Source: Streptomyces niveus (GTDB taxonomy: Bacteria > Actinomycetota > Actinomycetes > Streptomycetales > Streptomycetaceae). Taken from it: a DNA stretch of 64,000 nucleotides. The DNA is taken from NCBI RefSeq assembly GCF_002009175.1, contig NZ_CP018047.1, forward strand, positions 124,001 through 188,000, written 5' to 3'. The position numbers and the translations under genes are program-made. Below are positions 26,032 through 34,752 of this stretch, piece by piece. A model generated the notes under the pieces. That model ran no database searches and had not been told where the DNA came from. It was given only the letters and a program-made list of their open reading frames with translations. Positions within the stretch are counted from its first letter, which is position 1; the number at the start of each line of letters is the position of its first letter.

Positions 26032-27543
26032 CTAAGCCGCCGCGTCGAAGGAGGTCTGCCGCGCTGTCATGCGCCGGGCAGCCGAAGCGGGGCTGCGCCG
26101 GCCGCGTGAGGACGTGCTGCGCTGACGCCGCTCGGGGGCCGGAGCGGTGATCGTCACGGGAACGCCGGAAGGGGCTTGTGCTCCGGTGATCCGGCTGAGT
26201 GCTTCTTCGCCGGAGCGGACCTGGGTGATCCGGGGCACGATGCCGGCCGCTGCCATGAGGCGCGTCATGTCCCGGCGCTGGTTGGGGGTGACCAGGGTGA
26301 CGACGCTGCCGGATTCCCCGGCCCGCGCGGTTCGGCCGCCGCGGTGGAGGTAGTCCTTGTGGTCGGTCGGCGGGTCGATATTGACGACGAGGTCGAGGTC
26401 ATCGACGTGGATGCCGCGGGCTGCGACGTTCGTGGCCACGAGCACGGTGACGTGCCCGGTCTTGAACTGGGCCAGGGTCCGGGTGCGCTGCGGCTGCGAC
26501 TTCCCGCCGTGCAGGGCGGCGGCCCGCACCCCGCTGTCCAGCAGGTCTCGTGTCAGCCGGTCGACAGCGTGCTTGGTGTCCAGGAACATGATCACCCTGC
26601 CTTCGCGGGCCGCGATCTCCGTCGTCGTCCGGTGCTTGTCGGCGCCGTGAACGTGCAGCACGTGGTGCTCCATCGTGGTGACCGCGCCCGCGGACGGGTC
26701 GACGGAGTGGACAACCGGGTCGGTGAGGTAACGGCGGACCAGGCGGTCGACGTTACGGTCGAGGGTGGCGGAGAACAGCATCCGCTGGCCCTCGGGGCGT
26801 ACTTGGTCGAGGAGTGCGGTGACCTGGGGCATGAAGCCCATGTCGGCCATCTGGTCGGCCTCGTCCAGTACGGTGATCGCGACCTGGTTGAGCCGGCAGT
26901 CGCCGCGGTCGATGAGGTCCTTGAGCCGGCCCGGCGTCGCCACGACGACCTCGGCACCACCGCGCAGCGCGTTGGCCTGCCTGCCGATCGACATTCCGCC
27001 GACGACGGTGGCCAGGCGCAGCCTTACCGAGCGGGCGTAGGGGGTAAGTGCGTCGGTTACCTGTTGTGCCAGCTCACGCGTCGGCACGAGGACCAGGGCC
27101 AGCGGCTGGCGGGGCTCGGCACGCTGACCGGCGGTGCGGGCCAGCAGGGCCAGGCCGAAGGCGAGGGTCTTGCCGGAACCGGTGCGCCCGCGTCCCAGGG
27201 CGTCGCGGCCCGCGAGGGTGTTGGGCAGGGTGGCGCCCTGGATCGGGAACGGGACGCTCACGCCTTGCTTGGTCAGTGTGGCCAGCAGTTGGGCGGGCAT
27301 GTCGAGGTCGGCGAACGCATCGACCGCGGGCAGCGCGGGCGTGGTCGTCTTAGGCAGGGCGAACTCTCCCTGGACCGCTGCGGGCCGTCGGCCGTGGCTG
27401 CCCGAGCGGCCCGTCCCGCCCGAACGGGCCGGGGCGGGCGAGCCGAAGCGGGCGCCCCGCCTCGACCCGTCGGTGGACCCGAAAGCGGGGCCTTCGGTCC
27501 GGCGGGGGCGGGAGGAACGGGCGTTCGTACGTGTGGGGTTCAT
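26032..27543 (-). CDS. DEAD-box RNA helicase (RhlE/CsdA-like)
   Basis: 503 residues. An Arg/Gly/Ser-rich N-terminal tail of about 70 residues is followed by the Q motif (VPFPIQGATLP), Walker A RTGSGKT (about 120-126), PTRELA, TPGRLKD, motif II VLDEADQM, SATL for SAT, then the second RecA lobe with VATNVAARGIHV and HRGGRTARAGE (motif VI), and an Arg/Ser-rich C-terminal tail. It unwinds structured RNA and is usually cold-induced. It lies downstream of cspA on the same strand, separated by a strong terminator. Confidence 0.93.
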   Translation of the reverse strand: MNPTRTNARSSRPRRTEGPAFGSTDGSRRGARFGSPAPARSGGTGRSGSHGRRPAAVQGEFALPKTTTPALPAVDAFADLDMPAQLLATLTKQGVSVPFPIQGATLPNTLAGRDALGRGRTGSGKTLAFGLALLARTAGQRAEPRQPLALVLVPTRELAQQVTDALTPYARSVRLRLATVVGGMSIGRQANALRGGAEVVVATPGRLKDLIDRGDCRLNQVAITVLDEADQMADMGFMPQVTALLDQVRPEGQRMLFSATLDRNVDRLVRRYLTDPVVHSVDPSAGAVTTMEHHVLHVHGADKHRTTTEIAAREGRVIMFLDTKHAVDRLTRDLLDSGVRAAALHGGKSQPQRTRTLAQFKTGHVTVLVATNVAARGIHVDDLDLVVNIDPPTDHKDYLHRGGRTARAGESGSVVTLVTPNQRRDMTRLMAAAGIVPRITQVRSGEEALSRITGAQAPSGVPVTITAPAPERRQRSTSSRGRRSPASAARRMTARQTSFDAAA

Positions 27544-27815
27544 CGAGAACCTTCCTTGATACGGCGCGCATCAAGGAATTCCCGCAGCGAAAGAGTGGCG
27601 CGGGGAATCACAAGAACGAACCGAGTGGAATGCGAAAAGAGGATGCGGCTTGCAGTGATTCCGGTGCGGGATGCAGGCGATGAGATAGGTGACGTCATAT
27701 GGACGTGAAAATCCATACATCGACCCGCACGGCTCCGAAAAGGTGCGCATCTCTGAAGACGGGGCTGCGGGCGGCGCTGTTCCACAGGTGACACCGCTGT
27801 GGGAAATGCCCGCAC

Positions 27816-27849
27816 CTGGGGCCCACACCCCGAGGGGTGTGGGCCCCAG
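27816..27849 (-). terminator. Strong terminator after cspA
   Basis: CTGGGGCCCACACCCC (27816-27831) pairs with 27834-27849 to give a stem of 15-16 bp with a minimal loop, 15 bases after the cspA stop. No clear U run follows, as is usual for Streptomyces. Confidence 0.85.
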
Positions 27850-27863
27850 CTACGAAGTAAACG

Positions 27864-28067
27864 TCAGGCGGGAACGATGTTCTCGGCCGTCGGGCCCTTC
27901 TGGCCTGTCGCGATGTCGAAGGTGACCTTCTGACCTTCGAGCAGTTCACGGACGCCCTGGGCGGCGATGTTCGAGAAGTGGGCGAACACGTCGGCGCCGC
28001 CATCGTCCTGCTCGATGAAGCCGAAGCCCTTGGCCGCGTTGAACCACTTCACTGTTCCAGATGCCAT
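27864..28067 (-). CDS. Cold-shock protein CspA family
   Basis: 67 residues, the exact length of bacterial Csp proteins. RNP1 is KGFGFIEQ and RNP2 is VFAHFS, in a single OB-fold ([14 protein letters not shown] to AENIVPA). It binds single-stranded nucleic acid and acts as an RNA chaperone. AAGGAGATACGGC before ATG is a strong ribosome site. The roughly 200-base AT-richer leader upstream to about 28300 may be a long cold-shock 5' UTR. A decayed copy of its 3' end lies at 33537. Confidence 0.95.
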   Translation of the reverse strand: MASGTVKWFNAAKGFGFIEQDDGGADVFAHFSNIAAQGVRELLEGQKVTFDIATGQKGPTAENIVPA

Positions 28068-28426
28068 GCCGTATCTCCTTAGGGGCAGTACACCGGGACC
28101 CGTAATGCACGGATTCCGGGTCGCCGCGATGATGCCCCGCCCGGAGAGTGGACCGGAAATACAATGAAGCTTCCGTCGACCGAAAATGCCCACGACGAAG
28201 CTTGAAGTTTTGGGAACCACAACTGCAACTGGGATCGACAGTAGCATGAGGTGGCGACGCGTGTACGGTGAATTATTTCGCTCCGTTGGTTGCCGTAAAA
28301 ACACTCCCCGCGCTGCGCGTTAAACTCTCATCTCGCCGTTATAGATATTGCCCCGCGGTGAAGGGCCACCACGGTCAGGGTGAGTACGGCCGCTCTGCCG
28401 GTACGTAGGAGGGCGGGCGCGCTGCC

Positions 28427-28762
28427 TCAAGCCACGGGCGGACCCGCCCCTTTGGCCGCGTTGCGATATTCGGCGTTGATGCGCTGGGCTTCCTCGAGCT
28501 GGTCTTCGAGGATGACGATGCGGCAGGCGGCCTCGATGGGGGTGCCCTGGTCGACGAGCTCCCGGGCACGGGCGGCGATGCGCAGCTGGTAGCGGGAGTA
28601 GCGCCGGTGGCCGCCCTCGGAGCGCAGCGGGGTGATGAGGCGGGCTTCGCCGATGGCGCGGAGGAAGCCCTGGGTGGTGCCGAGCATTTCTGCGGCCCGG
28701 CCCATCGTGTAGGCGGGATAGTCGTCGTCATCGAGCCGGCTGAACGAGTCGTCTGCTGTCAT
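28427..28762 (-). CDS. MerR-like regulator of the cold-shock group
   Basis: 111 residues with one MerR-type winged helix (YTMGRAAEMLGTTQGFLRAI, then EARLITPLRSEGGHRRYSRY and QLRIAARARELVDQGTPIEA) and a C-terminal coiled-coil helix (CRIVILEDQLEEAQRINAEY). It lacks an effector domain. ATG 28762 follows GGAGAGG; the upstream frame is not used. Located upstream of cspA on the same strand with a 360-base gap, as seen in other Streptomyces. Confidence 0.85.
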   Translation of the reverse strand: MTADDSFSRLDDDDYPAYTMGRAAEMLGTTQGFLRAIGEARLITPLRSEGGHRRYSRYQLRIAARARELVDQGTPIEAACRIVILEDQLEEAQRINAEYRNAAKGAGPPVA

Positions 28763-29665
28763 TTGCACCTCTCCGTTGAACGCGTGGAGGGGCCCAGGTG
28801 CCGTATGGCACCCGGGCCCCGAAGGAACTGCTACACCATCTGCCGGCCCTGATACTGCGCCGGCCTTCTGTTTCCGCCGACCCGACCTGGAAGTTGTCGG
28901 GGATGCGGGGATCGCGGTTGCTTGACCGGAGACCACCTCACTATCGATGTCCTGCGGTACCCGGGCTCAAGCCTTCCGCCCGGGCGATCCTGATGGCGCT
29001 CAACTCCTCCGTTCTTCCCTCTGGGATCAATTACTTACCTACTGCTGGTACTGCGCACTGCTCTGCACCACTGGTGATGCGAACTGCTGGTGACCTGAGT
29101 AAGCGCCACTTCGACAGCCGGCCCCGTCGCCCGTCCTGCGTCTGCTCTGGCTCAGAACCCCACTGCCGAACCTCCCGGCACGCGCGCCCGCAGCCGACGC
29201 CTTCACCGAGGTGCTGCTCAGTTACTTCACTGCCGGTACCGCACTTGTTTCACTGCGGCACTGCTCGTGGCGGCCCCTGATCACTGCGGGCCACCCGGTC
29301 CGGCCGTCAGTCCCGTCACCGTCCTGCAATCGCTCTGGCTTCGGAACTCCACTGCCGTACCGTCCTGCGAACTGCAACTTCCGTACTTCTGCCCGGCAGT
29401 TCGTCTCTGCCGGGCCTTGCTGTCTCTCTGGGCTACGAGAGAAACCATAACCACACCACCACCCAATGTCTACTCCGGCGGACATAGATTTCTGTACGCC
29501 GATCAGGGAGACAGTCGACCACGACCGCGGACGGGGCATCCCGTGGTCCCACTCCGGCCGGGGATACCCGCTCCGAGCAGCGCCGTTACGCAAGCCTTTT
29601 TGCCGCGAGTACCGCGGCCTCCCCTTCTGACCGCGTGGACGACCGGAGGGACCAGGGTGAACCCG
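28763..29665. other. Long non-coding stretch with ACTGC-rich tract
   Basis: No gene is supported over about 900 bases upstream of the MerR-like gene. From about 29035 to 29375 the word ACTGC or CACTGC recurs irregularly many times (for example ACTGCTGGTACTGCGCACTG), interleaved with GGTAC-like motifs. The spacing is not constant, so this is neither CRISPR nor a simple tandem repeat. It could be a structured leader RNA for the MerR-like gene or a low-complexity remnant. Confidence 0.4.
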
Positions 29666-29925
29666 ATGAACACAGTGAGCGTCGACGTCGCGACCGTCCG
29701 CTCCGCGACGTCGATCGCCGGTGCGCGCGAGAGCACGCGGGTTTTCCTCGAGGGCCTCGCAGATCCGGTAGCGGCCGAGGCCGCCGACACCGTGATCCCG
29801 ACCTGAACGGCGGCACCGGAGGCTTCGGCTGGCCCATGGTCAACCGCCTCGCCCACGCCACCGCGGTCACCCACCGGCCGGGCGTCGGCAAAACCGTAAG
29901 CGCCCTCCTCACCCGGGTAGGCCCA
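29666..29925 (+). pseudogene. ATP-binding anti-sigma/RsbW-like protein, core deleted
   Basis: It starts VDVATVRSATSIAGARESTR, VFLEGLADPVAAEAADTVI, the opening of the short HATPase_c_2 regulators abundant in Streptomyces. It then jumps, with a frame change, to DPDLNGGTGGFGWPMVNRLA and HATAVTHRPGVGKTVSALL, the final segment with the G2 box. About 45 codons containing the N box (ELVTNALRH-type) and G1 box are missing, so it cannot bind ATP. Confidence 0.7.
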
Positions 29926-30005
29926 AGGCGCCGGGCGGCCGAGCCTCGCACCGGAGGGCTCATTTCGACACGGGAAGGCGTCCGGGCCGGACGTCCGACA
30001 ACCAT

Positions 30006-30239
30006 GTGGTGATGGTCGATCACGAGACGGCTTTTCGGCCGCTGGGCGGCACCGCGTTGTTAGGCACGGTCTCGTCTGCGGCAACGCCCCGTGGAGCGGC
30101 GGGTCTCGCCCATGGGGCATGGGCGACCTGGGAGGAGGGCGGCTTTTTCGCGCGCCTGACCGCCGGTCCGGCCTCGTCCGGGGTAACGAGCCTGCGGTGC
30201 GACATGCGAGCCCACGGGCAGCGCGAACTGCCCTGTTGA
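30006..30239 (+). pseudogene. Alpha/beta hydrolase N-terminal relic
   Basis: The frame contains EEGGFFARLTAGPASSGVTS followed by LRCDMRAHGQ, which resembles the second strand region of small alpha/beta hydrolases (GFFxRLAxxLAxxGVxSLRFDLRGHGES). The nucleophile part is absent and the frame closes soon after. Probably a remnant; homology is short. Confidence 0.4.
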
Positions 30240-30265
30240 GCCGACCCGTTCCGACCGTGCGCCCG

Positions 30266-30982
30266 TCACTCGTCGGCGCCGCCTCCTGGCATGCCGTACA
30301 GCTTCAGGAACGCCCACACGGCGCCGCGCACGTGCTCCTCGGTCTCATCGGCGCCCATCGGCAGGGCCCCGAAGTACGTCTCCAGCATCACGCCCCCGAC
30401 CAGCAGGCTCAGATGCCGGGCGGCGGCGGCCTCGGCGCCGGCGGCGATGTCGAGCAGCCCCGCGTCGGCGAGTTCACGCAGCCGCCGCGCCAGGTTCCCC
30501 CGTACGGCCCGCGGGCCGGTGCGCTGCCACTCGTCGATGACGGCGGCCGGCATCCGCGAACCCTCGGTGACGATCTGCCGGACGAGGGCGAAGTGGTCGG
30601 GGTGTGCGGAGCCCTGGCCGACCCAGTCGCGCGCGTAGGCGAGGAAGTCGGCCTCGACGTCCTCGACCCGGCGGAGCTTGCGCAGGTGCCGGTCGAGCAG
30701 TTCCAGGGACGCCGCGGTGACCGACGCGGTGCTCTCCAGGAAGACGGAGCCGAAGAGTTCTTCCTTGTCGGTGAAGTGGTTGTAGATGGTCCGGGTGGAG
30801 ACGCCGGCCTCGGCGGCGATCGCGTCGATGCTCGCCCGCGTGTAGCCCTCACGGCCGAAAACGGTGCGCGCGCCGCCCTGGATGGCCTCGCGCTTCTCTT
30901 TCAGCCCCTTTCGCGGGGCGCGTGCGGGCTTACCCGCGGCCTTCAACTCCCGTCCCCGCGAGGATCCGACCTGATCCACCAT
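30266..30982 (-). CDS. TetR family regulator of the MFS transporter
   Basis: 238 residues. N-terminal Lys/Arg-rich tail, then the helix-turn-helix REAIQGGARTVFGREGYTRA and EAGVSTRTIYNHFTDKEELF, followed by a TetR_C ligand domain (AARHLSLLVGGVMLETYFGA). ATG 30982 follows GGAAGAGG; an earlier in-frame ATG would cross the divergent promoter. It is head-to-head with an MFS efflux gene and an operator lies between them, so it very likely represses that transporter and is released by a transported drug. Confidence 0.9.
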   Translation of the reverse strand: MVDQVGSSRGRELKAAGKPARAPRKGLKEKREAIQGGARTVFGREGYTRASIDAIAAEAGVSTRTIYNHFTDKEELFGSVFLESTASVTAASLELLDRHLRKLRRVEDVEADFLAYARDWVGQGSAHPDHFALVRQIVTEGSRMPAAVIDEWQRTGPRAVRGNLARRLRELADAGLLDIAAGAEAAAARHLSLLVGGVMLETYFGALPMGADETEEHVRGAVWAFLKLYGMPGGGADE

Positions 30983-31041
30983 CTGAGCCTCTTCCGCAAC
31001 CCATGGTCCGCAGCACGTGGCCCAGAACCAGGAAAACCAGA

Positions 31042-31086
31042 AAAGTACAACGTTCGTTGCACCCATTGCCATGTGCGTTGTACTTT
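31042..31086. promoter_or_regulatory. TetR operator in TetR/MFS divergent promoter
   Basis: AAAGTACAACG (31042-31052) and CGTTGTACTTT (31076-31086) are perfect inverted repeats. Inside the left arm, GTACAACGTTCGTTGCAC (31045-31062) is itself a near-perfect 18-bp palindrome, so there may be one full site plus one half site. The right arm ends seven bases before the MFS start codon, so binding would block its transcription or leader. Confidence 0.75.
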
Positions 31087-31092
31087 ACTCGC

Positions 31093-32628
31093 ATGTCCAG
31101 CAGTTCGCAGGACCCCGATCCGACGCGGCAGCCACTACCGCGGACCCGGGCCGCCGCCACCCTCGTCGTCGTCCTCCTCGGCTATCTCACCCTCCCCATG
31201 GCGATGTCCGGCATCACCGTCGCCCTCCCCCGCATCGGCGCGGACCTCGACGCCTCCGGCGCCGCCCTGAACTGGGTCGTCGTCGGCTACTTCCTCGCCT
31301 CCTCGTCCTTCACGCTCGTCGCGGGCTCGCTCGGCGACCTCTTCGGCCGCCGCCGGCTCTTCGCCGTCGGCGCCTCCGTCTACACGGCCGGCACCCTGGC
31401 CTCCGCCTTCTCGCACCACATCCTGCTGCTCGACGCCGCCCGCGTCCTGTCCGGGGTCGGCGCGGCGGGCGTCATGGCCAGTGGCGGCGCGCTGCTCGCG
31501 GCCACCTTCACCGGCGCCGCCCGCTCCCGCGCCTTCGCCTCGGTCGGCACAGCAGTGGGCATCGGTCTCGCGACCGGCCCCACGTTCGCGGGCACGATGG
31601 TCGACGCGCTCGACTGGCGCGCCACCTTCCTCGTCTTCGCCTCAGTCGGCGTCCTGATCCTCCTCTGCACGATCTTCGTGCCGGAGTCACGGGCCGACGT
31701 GCGGCCGCGCGTCGACCACGCGGGCGCGATCACCTTCATCGGCGGTTTCGCGCTGACCCTGTTCGCCGTCACACAGGGCTCCAGGGCCGGGTGGCTCGCC
31801 CCGCCCACCCTGCTGCCACTGGCCGCCGGTGCCGCGCTGCTCGTCGCGTTCGTACGGATCGAGCGGCGCACCGCGCTCCGCACCGGGCAGCCGATCCTCG
31901 ACCTCTCACTGGCCCGTGACCGCGCCTTCGTCGGCTGGCCCGTCGGCGCCTTCGGACTCGGCGCGGGCACCACGGGCATCCTGGTCTTCCTGCCCAGCTA
32001 CCTCCAGGGCACGAGCGGCAGCACGGCCAGGGACGCGGGCCTGGTGCTGCTGCTGCTGAGTACACCGCTGCTGATCCTGCCTCCGGTCGGCGCGCGGCTC
32101 GTCAATCTCGGCGTCCCCGCCCGCCGAGTGCTTGTCCTGTCCCTGCTCCTGGTCGCCGCCGGCAACGGCTGGCTCACCACACTCCACCCCGGCATCTCCA
32201 CCCTCGCCCTCGCCGGCCCGCTGCTGACCATCGGCATAGGCCAGGGCCTGTCCGTGGGCATCATCGACGCACAGGCGCTCGGCATGATCGAACCCGCCCG
32301 GACCGGCATGGCCTCCGGTTTCCTGAACACCGTCAAGGGCGGCACGGCCGCCGTTGTGCTGGCCCTCTTCGGCGCCCTGCTGCTCACCCTGCTCGAAGCC
32401 CGCACGAGCTCGGCCGACCTGGCGGGGCGGATCGCGGCGGGCAACCTCGCCCCGGGCCCCGAACAGACCCTGCACGCGGCCCAGTTCACCGACGCGATGC
32501 GCATAGTCCTGTGGTGCGTGGCGGGCCTCGGCCTGGCGGTCGCGGTGGTGGTCCAGTTGCTGCTCAGGCCTCGGAGCCTTACGCGGGGAAAAACCGCCGC
32601 GCCCGCCGACGGGCCCCTGACCGTCTGA
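31093..32628 (+). CDS. MFS transporter, DHA2-like (14 TM) efflux family
   Basis: 511 residues with about 14 hydrophobic helices. It has the loop 2-3 signature GSLGDLFGRRRLF and motif C-like region (GIGLATGPTFAGTMVD) of drug:H+ antiporters in the EmrB/QacA group. The start at 31093 follows the operator directly, so the leader is very short or absent. It is regulated by the TetR gene at 30266 and followed after 38 bases by an FMN reductase. The drug is unknown. Confidence 0.9.
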   Translation: MSSSSQDPDPTRQPLPRTRAAATLVVVLLGYLTLPMAMSGITVALPRIGADLDASGAALNWVVVGYFLASSSFTLVAGSLGDLFGRRRLFAVGASVYTAGTLASAFSHHILLLDAARVLSGVGAAGVMASGGALLAATFTGAARSRAFASVGTAVGIGLATGPTFAGTMVDALDWRATFLVFASVGVLILLCTIFVPESRADVRPRVDHAGAITFIGGFALTLFAVTQGSRAGWLAPPTLLPLAAGAALLVAFVRIERRTALRTGQPILDLSLARDRAFVGWPVGAFGLGAGTTGILVFLPSYLQGTSGSTARDAGLVLLLLSTPLLILPPVGARLVNLGVPARRVLVLSLLLVAAGNGWLTTLHPGISTLALAGPLLTIGIGQGLSVGIIDAQALGMIEPARTGMASGFLNTVKGGTAAVVLALFGALLLTLLEARTSSADLAGRIAAGNLAPGPEQTLHAAQFTDAMRIVLWCVAGLGLAVAVVVQLLLRPRSLTRGKTAAPADGPLTV

Positions 32629-32666
32629 GCCGCCCGCTTCCTCAACCACTTCACGAGGAGATTCCC

Positions 32667-33275
32667 ATGTCCACCACAACCGGCACCCCTACCGCTCCCA
32701 CCGCTCCCCTCAAGATCGCCTTCATCATCGGCAGCAGCCGCGAGGGCCGCTTCGCGCCGGTCGTCGCCGACTGGTTCACCGCCCGGGCAGCGGAGTACGG
32801 CGGCATCGAACTCGACATCATCGACATCGCGGATCTCGAACTGCCGACCACCCACCCCGACTGGGGCACCCCCCGCACCCCCGAACTGGCCGCGCTCGCC
32901 GCCCGCGTGGTCGCCGCCGACGGGTTCGTCGTCCTCACGCCCGAGTACAACCACAGCTTCCCCGCCTCACTCAAGACCTTCATCGACCTGCACCACACGG
33001 AGTGGGAGGCGAAAGCGGTCGGCTTCGTCTCATACGGCGGCGTCGGCGGCGGGCTCCGCGCGGTCGAACAACTGCGGCTGATCTTCACGGAATTGCACTG
33101 CACCAGCGTTCGGGAAATCGTCAGCTTCCACAACGGCTGGGACCACTTCACCGAAGGCGGAAAGGCATACGAGGTGGACGGCGCGATCGGCGCGGCGAAA
33201 GTCATGCTGGACCAACTGACCTGGTGGGCGGAAGCGTTGCGCACGGCCCGCGCCTCGCACCCGTACCAGACCTGA
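32667..33275 (+). CDS. NADPH-dependent FMN reductase
   Basis: 202 residues with a flavodoxin-like fold: FIIGSSREGRFAPVVADWF (phosphate-binding loop), LTPEYNHSFPASLKTFIDLH (the PEYN FMN/NAD contact motif) and FVSYGGVGGGLRAVEQLR. These features define the NADPH_dep_FMN_red family, which includes quinone and azo reductases. GAGGAG precedes the ATG. Probably in an operon with the MFS pump, suggesting a role against a quinone-like compound. Confidence 0.92.
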   Translation: MSTTTGTPTAPTAPLKIAFIIGSSREGRFAPVVADWFTARAAEYGGIELDIIDIADLELPTTHPDWGTPRTPELAALAARVVAADGFVVLTPEYNHSFPASLKTFIDLHHTEWEAKAVGFVSYGGVGGGLRAVEQLRLIFTELHCTSVREIVSFHNGWDHFTEGGKAYEVDGAIGAAKVMLDQLTWWAEALRTARASHPYQT

Positions 33276-33294
33276 CAACGCACCGACCTCAGCA

Positions 33295-33475
33295 CTCAGA
33301 ACCGGTCATCGTTGTCCGAGGAGCACCCGCCAGTCAGCGCGGCGGCTTCGACGAGGTGGTGATGGGCGTGCGTGCCACCGAACGCGGCTCCGCAGCAATC
33401 GAGTTCGCCTCCGCCGAGGCCCGGACGCGCGGCAGCCGGCTGCACGCGGTACACGCCTGGAGACCGCCGACCTAC
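33295..33475 (+). pseudogene. Universal stress protein fragment
   Basis: The plus strand reads PVIVVRG, then FDEVVMGVRATERGSAAIEF and ASAEARTRGSRLHAVHAWRP, a typical UspA domain opening in which the usual GVDGS turn is degraded to GVRAT. PVIVVRG is the end of the preceding Usp domain (ATP-binding tail), so this is the junction of a two-domain Usp. It is cut at about 33475 where a cspA-like remnant begins. Confidence 0.55.
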
Positions 33476-33496
33476 GTACTGCCCGACGTACGGCCC

Positions 33497-33567
33497 CCGC
33501 AGACCTGCGGGCCCACGTTACGAAGTGCGCGTAACGTCAGGCTGGAATGATGCTCTCGGTTGAGCCC
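33497..33567 (-). pseudogene. cspA 3' end remnant with flank
   Basis: On the minus strand 33563-33537 encodes STESIIPA and a stop, matching the C-terminus of CspA (TAENIVPA). The downstream flank, with TACGAAGT and a GC hairpin (CCCGCA-gacc-TGCGGG, 33501-33516), also resembles the cspA flank at 27820-27860. It is a broken second cold-shock gene squeezed between a Usp fragment and the serine hydrolase. Confidence 0.55.
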
Positions 33568-34752
33568 TTATCTGCGGGACGACCTGCCGAGGAGCCGTCG
33601 GAGCTCGTCCACGATCGAGGTGGCCCGGTGATCGGCGCCCGCTTCCATGAGGTTGGTCAGGAACGCGAATCCGACCTGGTGCGTGACGTCGGCGAAGGCG
33701 ACCTGCCCGCCCGCACCGTCGTGTCCGAATGAGGCGGGCCCGAGGTACTCACGTGCGAGCGAGGGCAGCTGGAACCCCATGCCCCAACGGGAGAAAGGGG
33801 GTGGACCGCCGAAGACCGGACTGCCTTCGGCCTGCGGCCGAATGGCCTCGCCAACCGTATCGGCGTCCAGCAGCCGTACTCCGTTCGTCTCCACCACGGT
33901 GGACGACCAGATCGTGGCCAACGCCCGGGCGGACGCGATGCCGCCCGCTCCCGGCAGCTCAGCCGCCTGTATCCGAGGGTCGTTGAATCCCCTCTCACCG
34001 TCGACGAGTTGCGTCGGGAACGCATTCCCGAGGGTCAGGGCCCGATCGGACCAGTCGACCTTCCCCGCGGGTCGTGCTGCCGCCTGCTTCGCGACGAGCG
34101 CGGTGAGGCTCGCACCGGCCCGCAGGTGGGCGACCCGGGTCTGCGCCGAGTGGGGCAGACCGATCCACGCGTCGGCGTGCAGCGGCATGGCGACGAGCTC
34201 GTCGAAGTACCGGCCTACCGTCCTGCCGGTCACGCGCCGGATGACTTCACCGGCGAGCCAGCCGTGTGTGAGGGCGTGGTACGCATGTCCCTCGCCGGGG
34301 GTCCACAGGGGTTCCTGGGCCGCCAGCACACCGGTGACGACGTCCCAGTCGATGACGTCCTCGACGGACAGGAGATCGCGCGGTGCAGAGAGCCCGGACC
34401 GGTGGGCGAGGACGTCGGCGACCGTGATGCCTTCCTTGCCGGCGGCGGCGAATTCGGGCCAGTGGGCGACGACAGGGGCCTGGTAGTCGAGGAGGCCCTC
34501 CTGCACGAGACGCGCGGCGAGAATGGAGGTAAGGCCCTTGGTACAGGAGAAGATGACGCTGGTCGTGTCCCCCTTCCAGGGCGAATGATCGCGCGCGTCG
34601 GCGGTCCCGCCCCAGAGATCGACGACCGTCTCGCCGGCCACCCTGATGGAGAGCGCCGCGCCCATGTCGTCATGGCCTGAGAAGGCGGCGGAGAATGTGT
34701 CCGCGAGAGAGGCGAATCCCGGGGCTGTGCTGCCCTCGATACGAGTGGTCAT
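33568..34752 (-). CDS. Serine hydrolase of the class C beta-lactamase/EstB family
   Basis: 394 residues. The Ser-xxx-Lys motif is SCTKG near residue 69 and the second catalytic element is YHALTHG (Tyr of YxN-like). WGGTA and GHDGAGGQ fit the family of beta-lactamase-fold esterases. No signal peptide, so it is cytoplasmic and more likely an esterase or amidase than a lactamase. Its start codon overlaps the stop of the propeller glycosidase gene upstream (ATGA, 34749-34752), so it is the last gene of the sugar ABC operon and may remove an acyl decoration from imported sugars. Confidence 0.85.
   Translation of the reverse strand: MTTRIEGSTAPGFASLADTFSAAFSGHDDMGAALSIRVAGETVVDLWGGTADARDHSPWKGDTTSVIFSCTKGLTSILAARLVQEGLLDYQAPVVAHWPEFAAAGKEGITVADVLAHRSGLSAPRDLLSVEDVIDWDVVTGVLAAQEPLWTPGEGHAYHALTHGWLAGEVIRRVTGRTVGRYFDELVAMPLHADAWIGLPHSAQTRVAHLRAGASLTALVAKQAAARPAGKVDWSDRALTLGNAFPTQLVDGERGFNDPRIQAAELPGAGGIASARALATIWSSTVVETNGVRLLDADTVGEAIRPQAEGSPVFGGPPPFSRWGMGFQLPSLAREYLGPASFGHDGAGGQVAFADVTHQVGFAFLTNLMEAGADHRATSIVDELRRLLGRSSRR

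Noticed and set aside
26176..27708. 510-codon plus-strand open frame
   Set aside because: Antisense to the DEAD-box helicase; shadow of high GC third positions.
29035..29375. CRISPR-like array
   Set aside because: The repeated word is only five to seven bases and irregularly spaced; there are no uniform repeats or spacers and no cas genes.
33568..34752. Antibiotic-resistance beta-lactamase
   Set aside because: It has the SxxK motif and fold, but no signal peptide, and it is coupled to a sugar import operon; an EstB-like esterase role fits better.
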